The notes under the pieces: model-generated
Databases searched by the model: none
What the model was told of the DNA's origin: nothing
The model's input: only the letters and a program-made list of their open reading frames with translations
In this document: positions 50,663 through 59,964 of the stretch, piece after piece
How positions within the stretch are numbered: the stretch's first letter is position 1
Layout: each line of letters begins with the position of its first letter
From: Pelosinus fermentans DSM 17108
GTDB taxonomy: Bacteria > Bacillota > Negativicutes > DSM-13327
DNA: 64,000 bases
Direction of reading: 5' to 3'
Assembly: GCF_000271485.2 (NCBI RefSeq)
Contig: NZ_AKVN02000001.1
Span: forward strand, 1,244,001-1,308,000
Position numbers and translations under genes: made by a program

Positions 50663-51349
50663 ATGGAAGTAAGTATAATTGAAAAAAATCCGCGGGAATC
50701 TACGCGAGAATATGTATATCGATTTTTAAAATTTAATATAATGGAATTGAAATTAATTCCAGGCAGTGCTTTATCGGAAAAAGACATAGCGCAATTGTTA
50801 AATGTAAGCAGAACTCCGGTCCGAGAGGCATTTATCCAATTATCTCAGGAATATTTGCTCGATATTTTACCACAAAAAGGAACATATGTATCCCTTATTG
50901 ATATTGAAAATGTTGAAGAATCCAAGTTTTTACGTGAAACCATTGAGAAGGCAGTCATGGCTATGGCTTGTGTTGATTTTCCAAGTGATAAGCTTTTTGA
51001 ACTTCAATCCAATATTGCTTTGCAAGAATTATGCTTTAAGGAAAAAAACTATTTGCGGTTTTATGAACTAGATGAAGAAATGCATAAAATTATCTTTGTA
51101 GGCTGCAAAAAGGCACGGATTTGGTCCATGATTCAGCAGATGAATACACATTATAATCGAGTTCGAATATTGAATATAGCTGGCGGATATGATGCTCTGC
51201 CTGTCTTAAAGCAACATAAAGAAATTCTTCTTGCTATTAAGGAAAAAGATGGAGAACTGGGAATGAAGACGATTGATCTTCATTTAAATAAGGTGAAGTT
51301 TGATATTGAGGATCTGCGGAGGGATTATAAGGATTACTTTAAACAATAA
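50663..51349 (+). CDS. GntR family (FCD type) regulator of the hexuronate operon
   Basis: 228 residues. N-terminal winged helix (LKLIPGSALSEKDIAQLLNV, SRTPVREAFIQLSQEYLLDI, about 30-70), C-terminal helical FCD domain with metal/ligand residues (RFYELDEEMHKIIFVGC, VLKQHKEILLAI). GGAGG lies 5 bases before this ATG; an upstream ATG at 50639 sits inside the palindrome. Most likely a repressor released by a hexuronate or fructuronate, controlling itself and uxuA onward. Confidence 0.88.
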   Translation: MEVSIIEKNPRESTREYVYRFLKFNIMELKLIPGSALSEKDIAQLLNVSRTPVREAFIQLSQEYLLDILPQKGTYVSLIDIENVEESKFLRETIEKAVMAMACVDFPSDKLFELQSNIALQELCFKEKNYLRFYELDEEMHKIIFVGCKKARIWSMIQQMNTHYNRVRILNIAGGYDALPVLKQHKEILLAIKEKDGELGMKTIDLHLNKVKFDIEDLRRDYKDYFKQ

Positions 51350-51638
51350 ACTAATCCTGCATTATACCGTTTTATAAATACTGTTGGCATAGCCACTTGA
51401 AAGAGATGTACTCTTTTGGGTGGCTATATTAATTGTAGGCATGATGCAGCAAAAAACTAAAAATACTGACTTTATTATAAAATACTGATAAATGGTATTT
51501 ACACTAGTATGGTAGTATGTTAGAATTTGAGTAATAAACAAATGGGAATGAATTCTCCTTACGTTGATGAATTCGTAGTTATCGATAATGCTAGTACATC
51601 CATTTGTTATTTTAACTTTAAAGGGGGTCCGAATGTAA

Positions 51639-52709
51639 ATGATTATGTCATTTCGTTGGTACGGCACAGAAAATGATTCCATATCCTTACAAAATATCCG
51701 GCAAATTCCTGGAATGAAAGGAGTAGTAGGAGCATTATTTGATGTTCCAGTTGGTGAAGTTTGGCCATTAGATAAAATCCTTGCATTGAAGAAGGAGATC
51801 GAAGATCAGGGATTATTACTGGAAACGATTGAAAGTGTTAATGTTCATGAAGATATTAAGTTGGGACTTTCATCACGAGATCAGTATATTGAAAATTACA
51901 TCATATCGTTGAAAAATCTAGGGCAAGCTGGAGTAAAGGTGGTTTGTTACAACTTTATGCCAGTATTTGATTGGACACGAACCGATTTAGCCAAAGTGCT
52001 GCCAGATGGTTCAACTGCTTTGGATTTTGATGTTCGATTGATTCAAGGCAAAGATCCGCAAAAAATGGTAGAAGAAATGCAGGCAAATTCCAATGGATTT
52101 GAGCTTCCGGGCTGGGAAGACTGGCGCTTAAAAGAATTAAAACATCTTTTTGATTTATATAAAGATATTGATGAAGAAAGGCTATTTGGTCATTTAGAGT
52201 ATTTCTTGAAAGCAGTAGTACCTGCCGCAGAGGAATATGGCATCAAAATGGCAATCCATCCGGATGATCCACCCTTCCCGGTATTTGGGCTTCCCAGGAT
52301 TGTAACTTCCAAGAAAAATTTGAAAAGAATTGTTGATATGGTCGACAGCCCTAGCAATGGCTTGACCATATGCAGCGGATCATTGGGAGCAAATCTGGAG
52401 AATAATATACCGGACATTATTCGTTACTTTGGTGATCGCGTTGCTTTTGGACATGTGCGTAACGTACAGGTTCATGAACCTGGAATCTTTAATGAGACGG
52501 CTCATAAAGCGGATGAAGGTTCTATTGACATGTATGAAGTTATGAAGGCATTCCACGATATTGGTTTTACAGGGCCGATAAGACCTGACCATGGGCGAAT
52601 GATCTGGGATGAAAAAGGCAGACCGGGTTACGGCTTATATGATAGAGCCTTAGGGGCCAATTATTTGTGTGGCCTTTGGGATGCTATTGTGAGAAGTGCG
52701 GGTAAGTAA
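51639..52709 (+). CDS. uxuA: D-mannonate dehydratase
   Basis: 356 residues, near the usual length. SFRWYGTENDSISLQNIRQI and GVVGALFDVPVGEVWPLDKI at the N-terminus, YNFMPVFDWTRTDL (about 106-119), and metal ligands in MAIHPDDPPFPVFGLPRIV, CSGSLGANLENNI, FGHVRNVQV and RPDHGRMI. Removes water from D-mannonate to give 2-keto-3-deoxygluconate. The 289-base gap upstream contains no gene; it has a possible degenerate GntR half-site near 51515. Confidence 0.95.
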   Translation: MIMSFRWYGTENDSISLQNIRQIPGMKGVVGALFDVPVGEVWPLDKILALKKEIEDQGLLLETIESVNVHEDIKLGLSSRDQYIENYIISLKNLGQAGVKVVCYNFMPVFDWTRTDLAKVLPDGSTALDFDVRLIQGKDPQKMVEEMQANSNGFELPGWEDWRLKELKHLFDLYKDIDEERLFGHLEYFLKAVVPAAEEYGIKMAIHPDDPPFPVFGLPRIVTSKKNLKRIVDMVDSPSNGLTICSGSLGANLENNIPDIIRYFGDRVAFGHVRNVQVHEPGIFNETAHKADEGSIDMYEVMKAFHDIGFTGPIRPDHGRMIWDEKGRPGYGLYDRALGANYLCGLWDAIVRSAGK

Positions 52710-52731
52710 TAGAAGTGAAAGGAGCTTTGTC

Positions 52732-54351
52732 ATGTTAGTCCTAAACAAAGAAAGTATAAAAGATACCAGCTTATGGGAACAAGCAGGCATAGAAAATTTG
52801 AATTTCAATCATGAGAAAATGACCGCTTTGACAAAGGAAAATCCTACATGGGTGCACTTCGGGGCTGGTAATATTTTTAGAGGATTTATTGCCATGCTGC
52901 AACAATCACTTTTGAATTCAGGAACAGTAGATTCAGGAATTGTTGTAGTGGAAACCTATGATAGCGAAATTATCGATAAAATATATGCTCCTTATGATAA
53001 TTTAGGTTTGTTAGCCATTATGAATACCGATGGCAGCTTGGATAAAAAAATTATTGGCAGCATAGGCGAAAGTCTAGTGGGAGACCCCTCAAGAGCAAAT
53101 GACTGGCAGAGAATACAAACCATCTTTTCGAAACCTTCGCTGCAGGTAGCAAGTTTTACAATCACAGAAAAAGGTTATAGTTTAAAGAATGCAGCAGGAA
53201 ATTATTCTGCCGATGTACGGGAAGATATGAAGAAGGGGCCGGATAATCCAAAAAGTGTGATGGCTAAAATTGCATCATTAGCTTACACCCGTTATCAACA
53301 TGGAGAGCTGCCAATTGCTTTTGTTAGTATGGATAACTGCTCCCATAATGGAGATAAACTTTATCGCGCTGTAGAAGCAATTTGTAGAAAATGGGTTGAG
53401 CTGGGTTTGGTGGAAGAGGGCTTTTTGAACTACATAAATACTCCGGAAAAAGTATCTTTTCCCTGGAGTATGATTGATAAAATCACACCTCGACCTGCCG
53501 AAAGCGTTAAAAACACATTGAATCAAAGTGGTTTTGGAAGTACAGATATTCTTTGTACAACAAAAAACACATTTATCGCTCCTTTTGTGAATGCCGAAAA
53601 GCCTCAGTACTTAGTAATAGAAGATAAGTTTCCCAATGGACGTATGCCGTTAGAGCACGTAGGCGTGATCTTTACTGATAAACAGACCGTAGATAGAGTT
53701 GAGAAGATGAAGGTGTGTACCTGCTTAAATCCCCTGCATACTTCTCTTGCAGTTTTTGGTTGTTTGTTAGGGTATACATTAATTGCCGATGAGATGAAAG
53801 ATCCAAATTTAAGAAAATTGGTAGAAAAGATAGGCTACGAGGAAGGTATGCCGGTAGTTGTAGATCCGCAAATTGTGGATCCAAAAGCTTTTATTAAAGA
53901 AGTGATTGAAGTAAGGTTTCCTAATCCGTATATCCCCGATACCCCACAACGGATTGCATCCGACACATCGCAAAAAGTAGGAATACGTTTTGGAGAGACA
54001 ATCAAAGCGTACTCTGAAAGGGTTGATTTGGATCCAGCGAGCCTTACCTTTATTCCTTTGGTAATTGCCGGATGGTGCAGGTATTTGATGGGAATCGATG
54101 ACCAAGATGCTGAAATGAGTTTAAGTTCTGATCCATTGTTATCTACCTTAAAAACCTATATTTCAGGAATAAAAATGGGGAATGTAGAATCTGTGGGAGA
54201 TTCTTTGCAGCCGATACTTTCCAATGAAGAAATTTTTGGTGTAAATCTTTATAGCGTTGGCTTGGGAGAAAAGATTGAAGACTATTTTAAAGAAATGATT
54301 TCTGGCCCAGGTGCTGTAAAAGCTACCTTACAAAAATATGTAAAGAATTAA
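52732..54351 (+). CDS. uxuB: D-mannonate oxidoreductase (fructuronate reductase)
   Basis: 539 residues. Polyol-specific long-chain dehydrogenase: WVHFGAGNIFRGFIAMLQQS (nucleotide binding, about 40-59), FVSMDNCSHNGDKLYRAVEA (about 202-221), and the catalytic KVCTCLNPLHTSLAVFGCLLG (about 326-346) with NxxH. AAAGGAG lies 7 bases before this ATG. Reduces D-fructuronate to D-mannonate with NADH. Confidence 0.93.
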   Translation: MLVLNKESIKDTSLWEQAGIENLNFNHEKMTALTKENPTWVHFGAGNIFRGFIAMLQQSLLNSGTVDSGIVVVETYDSEIIDKIYAPYDNLGLLAIMNTDGSLDKKIIGSIGESLVGDPSRANDWQRIQTIFSKPSLQVASFTITEKGYSLKNAAGNYSADVREDMKKGPDNPKSVMAKIASLAYTRYQHGELPIAFVSMDNCSHNGDKLYRAVEAICRKWVELGLVEEGFLNYINTPEKVSFPWSMIDKITPRPAESVKNTLNQSGFGSTDILCTTKNTFIAPFVNAEKPQYLVIEDKFPNGRMPLEHVGVIFTDKQTVDRVEKMKVCTCLNPLHTSLAVFGCLLGYTLIADEMKDPNLRKLVEKIGYEEGMPVVVDPQIVDPKAFIKEVIEVRFPNPYIPDTPQRIASDTSQKVGIRFGETIKAYSERVDLDPASLTFIPLVIAGWCRYLMGIDDQDAEMSLSSDPLLSTLKTYISGIKMGNVESVGDSLQPILSNEEIFGVNLYSVGLGEKIEDYFKEMISGPGAVKATLQKYVKN

Positions 54352-54384
54352 AAAAAACATAGTATTACATAAGATGTATATAAA

Positions 54385-54430
54385 AGATAAACTCAGGAGC
54401 ATCGGCTCAAAAACGCTTCTGGGTTTATCT
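54385..54430 (+). other. hairpin between uxuB and the transporter gene
   Basis: AGATAAACTCAGGAGC (54385-54400) pairs with GCTTCTGGGTTTATCT (54415-54430) with a G-T mismatch set. Only a weak T tract follows, so partial termination or processing is more likely than a full stop. Confidence 0.45.
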
Positions 54431-54546
54431 TACAGAGAATGGATACTGTTGCTTGATCTAATGTAGATATAAAGAGAAAAAACAAAATCTTTACATTTAT
54501 CAAAACATATTAAATTTGCTGAATTATTATTAGGAGGAATTTAAAA

Positions 54547-55836
54547 ATGTTTAAAAAGTATCGGTGGAACATTGTACTCATGCTATTTCTAGGTAATGCT
54601 CTAAACTATGTTGATAGAACAGCCATGTCAGTTGCCTTACCAATATTGAATAAACGATTTGAATTGACACCTTTTGAATCAGGGTTGATTTTGAGTAGTT
54701 TTTTTGTAGGTTATGCCCTTTTTAATTTCGTAGGCGGTTATCTTTCAGATAAAGTGGGACCCAAGAAAGTTATGGGATCAGCCATGGTTGTTTGGTCACT
54801 TTTTTGTGGACTAACAGCAGGAGCATATAATTTTGTGTCATTGCTTATCGTCCGACTTTTCTTTGGCTTTGGTGAAGGACCAATTACCGCCACCACAAAT
54901 AAGACTATGAACAATTGGATACCTGTCAAAGAAAGGGCGACTGCAGTTGGGATTTGTAATGGGGGTGCTCCCGTTGGCGGAGCGTTATCTGCTCCAATTG
55001 TCGCATTTGCCTCTTTGGCGTGGGGGTGGGAAGCAACTTTCATTATTTTAGGGGTAATTGGTTTCATATGGGCGTTAGTATGGTGGAAGGTAAGTGCTGA
55101 TAAGCCAGAAGACCATCCCATGGTATCTAAGGAAGAAGTAGCAGAAATAAATGCAGGCAGGATTGAAATAGCAAGTACTGAGCCAACTGCTTCAGCTCAA
55201 GTTAAAGTTTCACTGCTGTCGATTATTAAGCAAAAGAGGATATTTGCTTTGTTGTTGGGAATGTTTGGATATAATTATACGCTATTCTTTTTTCTTACAT
55301 GGTTTCCTACCTATCTAGTAGATGCAAGGCATCTGAGTATTAAGGAAATGGGCTTTGCTGCGATGATTCCATGGATAGCGGGAGCTATCGGCCAACTTCT
55401 TGGCAGTATTATTATTGACTATATATACAGGAAGACAGGAAAATTGCTCTTTTCCAGAAAAGTCGTTTTAGTGACTTGTCTGATGCTAGCTGCGCTATGT
55501 GTTGGCTTAACCGGTTTTGTTAATGATGTGGTGTCGGCGGTTTCTCTAATGACCGTAGGTATTTGCTTTTTATATTTACAGGCTACAACGTATTGGGCTA
55601 TTATCCAAGATATTGTGCCAAGGGATAGAGTTGGCGGAACCAGCGGATTTATTCATGCAATGGCCAATGTTTCCGGAATCTTGGGACCATCAATAACGGG
55701 ATGGCTGGTACAAACAACTGGTCAATATACATCTGCATTTGTGTTGGCAGCAAGTCTGGCTATGATAGGCGCATTAGCTGTTGCTTTCTTCGTAAATGGA
55801 CCTAAAGTTCCTAAGAATCAGGAAGTAATTGTATAA
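54547..55836 (+). CDS. MFS hexuronate transporter (ACS family, ExuT-like)
   Basis: 429 residues, twelve helices. ALNYVDRTAMSVALPILNKRF at the N-terminus and LFNFVGGYLSDKVGPKKVMG (MFS motif A) mark the anion:cation symporter family used for glucuronate and galacturonate. RLFFGFGEGPITATTNKTMN is the family's second conserved block. Lies between uxuB and uxaC, so it should import the substrate of UxaC. Confidence 0.88.
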   Translation: MFKKYRWNIVLMLFLGNALNYVDRTAMSVALPILNKRFELTPFESGLILSSFFVGYALFNFVGGYLSDKVGPKKVMGSAMVVWSLFCGLTAGAYNFVSLLIVRLFFGFGEGPITATTNKTMNNWIPVKERATAVGICNGGAPVGGALSAPIVAFASLAWGWEATFIILGVIGFIWALVWWKVSADKPEDHPMVSKEEVAEINAGRIEIASTEPTASAQVKVSLLSIIKQKRIFALLLGMFGYNYTLFFFLTWFPTYLVDARHLSIKEMGFAAMIPWIAGAIGQLLGSIIIDYIYRKTGKLLFSRKVVLVTCLMLAALCVGLTGFVNDVVSAVSLMTVGICFLYLQATTYWAIIQDIVPRDRVGGTSGFIHAMANVSGILGPSITGWLVQTTGQYTSAFVLAASLAMIGALAVAFFVNGPKVPKNQEVIV

Positions 55837-55858
55837 AAATGAATGATAGGTGATATAC

Positions 55859-57265
55859 ATGAATGGATTTATGGATGAAAATTATCTTTTGGAGACAAAA
55901 ACGGCTAAAAAATTATATTTTGAGTATGCAAAAGATATGCCTATTTTTGATTATCATTGCCATCTCCCTGTTCAAGAAATTGCAGATGACAAAAAGTTTG
56001 AGAATATAACACAGCTCTGGCTCAGTGGGGATCATTACAAATGGAGAGCATTAAGAGCTAACGGCATATCGGAAGAGTATATTACAGGCAATAAAAGTGA
56101 TTATGAGAAGTTTAAAAAATGGGCTGAAACAGTTCCCTATACTATAGGAAATCCTTTATTCCAATGGACATATTTTGAGCTTCGACACTATTTTGGAATT
56201 CAGAATCAGCTAACCCTGGAAACTGCAGATGCAATCTGGAATAAATGTAATGATATGCTCCAGCAAGAAGATTTTTCAGCAAGAAATCTGATCAAACGGT
56301 CCAATGTCAAAGCCCTTTGTACAACGGATGATCCGGTAGATACCTTAGAGTATCATAAGAGGATAAAGGCGGATGAAACATTTGACGTAAAAGTTCTTCC
56401 AACATTTAGGCCTGATATGGCTTTAGAAGTTGGTCATGAGAAATTCCGTAACTGGCTGAATAAATTGGGGAATATTACTGGCATTGCCATTGAAACATTT
56501 GAGGATTATCTTGCGGCATTAAAACGTAGGATACAGGATTTTCACGAAGTTGGCTGCCGTTTATCTGATCATGGGTTACCGGAACATTTTTATAGGGAAG
56601 CCAATCTCGCTGAGATACATAACATATTTGATAAACGTTTTGATAAGCAAGCGATATCGATTGAAGAACAAGTTAAATTTCGTTCGGCAATTTTAATTTT
56701 TTTGGGAAAAGAATATGCACGGCATGGCTGGGCTATGCAAATCCACCTTGGAGCAATACGTAATACAAACACTAGAATGTTACGTTCAATTGGCATTAAT
56801 ACTGGCTTTGATACGATAGCAGATTATAATATTGCCGATGAATTATCTCTTTTCTTGGATGCACTAGATACAGTACAGTTACTTCCTAAAACAATCTTGT
56901 ATTGTTTGAATCCTAGAGATAATTATATGCTGGCAGCGATGGCGGGAAATTTCCAAAGTGATATACCGGGGAAAGTTCAATTTGGATCGGCATGGTGGTT
57001 TAATGACCATGAAGAAGGTATGATCGACCAAATGAAGGCTCTGTCAAGCATTGGATTATTTTCCCGGTTCGTTGGGATGCTAACTGATTCCAGAAGTTTT
57101 ATTTCTTACACAAGGCATGAATATTTTAGACGAATTGTATGTAATCTTGTAGGAAACTGGGTAGAGCAAGGCAGCTATTATCAAGATTTTGATTTCTTAG
57201 GTAAAATGATAAAAGGTATATGTTTTAATAATATTAAAGATTATTTGAATGTTGAAGTAGAGTAA
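55859..57265 (+). CDS. uxaC: uronate isomerase
   Basis: 468 residues, standard length. Metal motif PIFDYHCHLPVQEIADD (about 27-43), KWRALRANGISEEYITGNKS, TDDPVDTLEYHKRI (about 158-171), QIHLGAIRNTNTRMLRSIG (about 294-312) and GSAWWFNDHEEGMIDQMKAL. Amidohydrolase-like barrel that converts glucuronate to fructuronate and galacturonate to tagaturonate. AGGTGA lies 5 bases before this ATG. Confidence 0.95.
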   Translation: MNGFMDENYLLETKTAKKLYFEYAKDMPIFDYHCHLPVQEIADDKKFENITQLWLSGDHYKWRALRANGISEEYITGNKSDYEKFKKWAETVPYTIGNPLFQWTYFELRHYFGIQNQLTLETADAIWNKCNDMLQQEDFSARNLIKRSNVKALCTTDDPVDTLEYHKRIKADETFDVKVLPTFRPDMALEVGHEKFRNWLNKLGNITGIAIETFEDYLAALKRRIQDFHEVGCRLSDHGLPEHFYREANLAEIHNIFDKRFDKQAISIEEQVKFRSAILIFLGKEYARHGWAMQIHLGAIRNTNTRMLRSIGINTGFDTIADYNIADELSLFLDALDTVQLLPKTILYCLNPRDNYMLAAMAGNFQSDIPGKVQFGSAWWFNDHEEGMIDQMKALSSIGLFSRFVGMLTDSRSFISYTRHEYFRRIVCNLVGNWVEQGSYYQDFDFLGKMIKGICFNNIKDYLNVEVE

Positions 57266-57368
57266 ACCTCACCCTAAAAACAGTACAAATAAGTTTACTG
57301 TCAAAAATCTGTTATGCTTGTCTATAAAAACAATAGGCAAACAATTGAAATGAGGTGCCGAAAAGCGT

Positions 57369-58316
57369 ATGCCAGCAGTAATAACGATTGGTGAGAGCAT
57401 GGTTCTAATGATTGCAGAGCAAAGCGGGCCGCTAGAATTTGTAACCAGTTTTACCCGTAAAGTTGCCGGCGCAGAATCGAATGTAGCCATTGGCTTATCC
57501 CGTTTAGGCCATCAGGCCGGATGGATTAGTTCCATTGGTGATGACCCCTTTGGTACATATATACGGAAGAACATTCGTGGTGAGGGCGTAGATACTGAAC
57601 TTATTACGGTATCTCCAAACTATCGAACAGGTATGATGTTAAAAGAGCAAAGTGACATAGGTGATCCTAAAATTTATTATTATCGGGAAAACTCAGCTGC
57701 TAGCCATATGAATCCATCAGCCTTAATTGATAGTTATTTTGATAATGCAAAAATACTCCATATTACAGGTATCTTTCCTATGCTGAGTCCAGAATGTCAG
57801 GAAACAGCATTTGCTGCAATTGCCCTTGCCAAGGAGAAAGGGTTACTTATATCCTTCGATCCTAACATACGCAAACAACTTTGGAGGGGTGAGGAGTCAA
57901 GGCGCATACTATTAGAGATTGCGCAGCAAGCCGATATTATACTGCCTGGAATCCAGGAAGCGGAGCTATTAGTAGGGAGCTTGGAGTGGAAGGATATTTC
58001 AACAGCTTTCCATTCCAAAGGAATTCGCTTTGTCATTATGAAAGACGGCGCAGTAGGAGCATATTACTCAATGAAAATGGCAGATGATGAGATAATTGAT
58101 GGGTATGAAAAGGGATTCGAAGTCAAACGTGTTGTAGATACTGTTGGTGCTGGTGACGGATTTGCAGTCGGTGTACTTTCCGGGATTCTTGAGGGACTAC
58201 CTCTAAACGAATCTGTTCGCCGCGGAAATGCAATTGGTTCACTTGCTGTTATGGTAAAAGGCGATTCTGATGGCTATCCCACACGTAAAGAACTTGACGA
58301 ATATCTTAGCAGGTAA
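57369..58316 (+). CDS. kdgK: 2-keto-3-deoxygluconate kinase
   Basis: 315 residues, PfkB family. ITIGESMVLMIAEQSGPLEF, KVAGAESNVAIGLSRLGHQA (about 35-54), SFDPNIRKQLW (about 160-170) and the catalytic VDTVGAGDGFAVGVLSGILE (about 257-276). Phosphorylates the uxuA product. The next pathway enzyme, KDPG aldolase (eda), is missing; a 19-codon eda-like tail follows immediately. Confidence 0.92.
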   Translation: MPAVITIGESMVLMIAEQSGPLEFVTSFTRKVAGAESNVAIGLSRLGHQAGWISSIGDDPFGTYIRKNIRGEGVDTELITVSPNYRTGMMLKEQSDIGDPKIYYYRENSAASHMNPSALIDSYFDNAKILHITGIFPMLSPECQETAFAAIALAKEKGLLISFDPNIRKQLWRGEESRRILLEIAQQADIILPGIQEAELLVGSLEWKDISTAFHSKGIRFVIMKDGAVGAYYSMKMADDEIIDGYEKGFEVKRVVDTVGAGDGFAVGVLSGILEGLPLNESVRRGNAIGSLAVMVKGDSDGYPTRKELDEYLSR

Positions 58317-58362
58317 GGCTAAAGAGTTTGTTGAGAAAGTTAAAGCTGCCCGTAATCGATAA
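58306..58362 (+). pseudogene. possible KDPG aldolase (eda) C-terminal remnant
   Basis: In a frame offset from the end of kdgK the sequence reads LAGKAKEFVEKVKAARNR followed by TAA. Pattern A-x-x-F-V-x-x-V-x-x-A-R is like the last helix of Eda. It overlaps the last 11 bases of kdgK, as a deletion junction might. Very short, so this is a suggestion. Confidence 0.3.
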
Positions 58363-58383
58363 AAAGTAAATATGCAGCGGTAG

Positions 58384-58439
58384 AATAATGCTTTGTAAAT
58401 TGCGATTTCGTCATTTATAAAGCATTATTAATTTTTTTT
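58384..58439 (+). terminator. Rho-independent terminator of the hexuronate operon
   Basis: AATAATGCTTTGTAAAT (58384-58400) pairs with ATTTATAAAGCATTATT (58413-58429) with one mismatch, followed by a T8 run. Confidence 0.9.
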
Positions 58440-58519
58440 GCAGGGGTGCAGAGAGTATATGTAGAAATCTGTAGTAAGCTATTAAATAAATACAATTGAA
58501 GTTAACTAAGGAATGAAAA

Positions 58520-59707
58520 TTGTTTGAGGAGATGAAAGATCATATGATCCAGCAAGCTGAGCGCATGAAAGGATTGACATCAGCAATTTTTTCGCAATTA
58601 GAAGAACTGCAGAAGAAGGCAGCAGCCTCTGGTGTGGATATCATTCAACTTTCCATTGGAAATCCGGATATGGCTCCGGCACCACATATTATAGAAGCCA
58701 TGAAACAGGCAGTGGAGTGCGGTGGTAATTATGGCTATACCTTATCCAAAGGTAAACCGGAACTGCTGCAGGCGATTGCCGGGTGGTATAATAAAAAATT
58801 TGATGTACAATTAGATCCCAATACCGAAGTTCATTCTCTGATTGGTTCTCAGGAAGGTTTGGCTCATATTGGACTTTGTCTGGTGAATCCAGGAGATGTA
58901 GTGCTTATTCCTGATCCGGGATATCCTATTTTCAGCACAGGTCCACATATTGCCGGAGCCCAGCTGCATAAGATGTGTTTAACTGCCGAAAATAATTATC
59001 TGCCAGATTTGGACGGGATTGACGAAGACATATTAAAACGTACTAAACTCATGATTTTGAATTATCCCAATAACCCATTAGCTGCTACGGCAACACGTGA
59101 GTTTTATGAAAAAGTGGTGGCATTGGCACATCAGTATCAGTTTGTGGTTTGTAGTGATTTTGCATATAGTGAATTAGTCTTTGATGATTATCGTCCAGAG
59201 AGCTTTTTGAGTATTCCAGGGGCGAAAGAAATTGGCATCGAGTTTAATTCCCTGTCCAAAAGCTATAACATGTGCGGCTGTCGGATTGCATATGTTGTTG
59301 GTAATTCCCAGGTTATATCGCTGCTGGGGCGTCTAAAATCAAATTTTGACTATGGAATATTTGCACCCGTGCAGCTTGCTGCAATTGCTGCGTTAACAGG
59401 TCCCCAGGATTGTGTAAGAGAAACGGCCGCAGCTTATCAAAGGCGTCGTGATATCATTGTGGATGGTTTTAATCGTATAGGATGGCATGTAGAACGTCCA
59501 AAAGCGTCTATGTACATATGGGCTAAGGTGCCTACAAAGCAAAGTTCTTTTGATTTTGCTGTTGACCTGCTCAATCATACAGGCGTAGCAGTCGTTCCGG
59601 GTAAAGCCTTTGGTGATTGCGGGGAGGGCTTTGTCAGAATTGCTTTGGTACAGCCAGAAGAGCGATTGGCGGAAGCAGTGGCAAGAATAAAGAAATGGCT
59701 GAGATAA
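58520..59707 (+). CDS. class I/II aminotransferase (DapL/AlaT-like)
   Basis: 395 residues. PLP enzyme of fold type I: IIQLSIGNPDMAPAPHIIEA (about 40-59), YGYTLSKGKPELLQAIAGWY (about 71-90), LIPDPGYPIFSTG, ILNYPNNPLAATATREFYEK (about 178-197), Schiff-base lysine in SLSKSYNMCGCRIAYVVGN (about 245), closing FVRIALVQPEERL. LL-diaminopimelate or aspartate/alanine-type aminotransferase. TTG start with AAGGA 7 bases upstream; ATG 58544 is an alternative. Stands alone after the uxu terminator. Confidence 0.88.
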   Translation: MFEEMKDHMIQQAERMKGLTSAIFSQLEELQKKAAASGVDIIQLSIGNPDMAPAPHIIEAMKQAVECGGNYGYTLSKGKPELLQAIAGWYNKKFDVQLDPNTEVHSLIGSQEGLAHIGLCLVNPGDVVLIPDPGYPIFSTGPHIAGAQLHKMCLTAENNYLPDLDGIDEDILKRTKLMILNYPNNPLAATATREFYEKVVALAHQYQFVVCSDFAYSELVFDDYRPESFLSIPGAKEIGIEFNSLSKSYNMCGCRIAYVVGNSQVISLLGRLKSNFDYGIFAPVQLAAIAALTGPQDCVRETAAAYQRRRDIIVDGFNRIGWHVERPKASMYIWAKVPTKQSSFDFAVDLLNHTGVAVVPGKAFGDCGEGFVRIALVQPEERLAEAVARIKKWLR

Positions 59708-59811
59708 ACAAGACGTATCAAGGGGATGAGACTGTTGCTATTGCAGGTCATGAATTATAGAGAATAAGAGATGAAAATCAGAATATAACAACAATAATAA
59801 AACTAACTTAA

Positions 59812-59845
59812 ATGTATTGCAATGCATAAAAACATGATGTATAAT
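59812..59845 (+). promoter_or_regulatory. promoter with overlapping near-palindrome
   Basis: TTGCAA (59817-59822), 17-base spacer, TATAAT (59840-59845). ATGTATTGCAATGCAT (59812-59827) around the -35 is a palindrome with one mismatched pair, so it may bind a regulator. Drives the integrase-like gene. Confidence 0.6.
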
Positions 59846-59902
59846 CAAAACAAGTTAAGTTAATGATGTTTAAGTTGTCTTTGGTTAAGAGTACAACGAA
59901 GT

Positions 59903-59935
59903 GCCGACCGAATGCCTGTGTGCATTCTGGTCGGC
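59903..59935 (+). promoter_or_regulatory. leader hairpin before the integrase-like gene
   Basis: GCCGACC-G-AATGC (59903-59915) pairs with GCATT-CT-GGTCGGC (59922-59935), 6-base loop. It ends 12 bases before the AAGGAGG of the gene and is followed by TATTACTTTT. It could act as a weak attenuator or protein-binding stem. Confidence 0.45.
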
Positions 59936-59964
59936 TATTACTTTTATAAGGAGGTGTGAGTATA

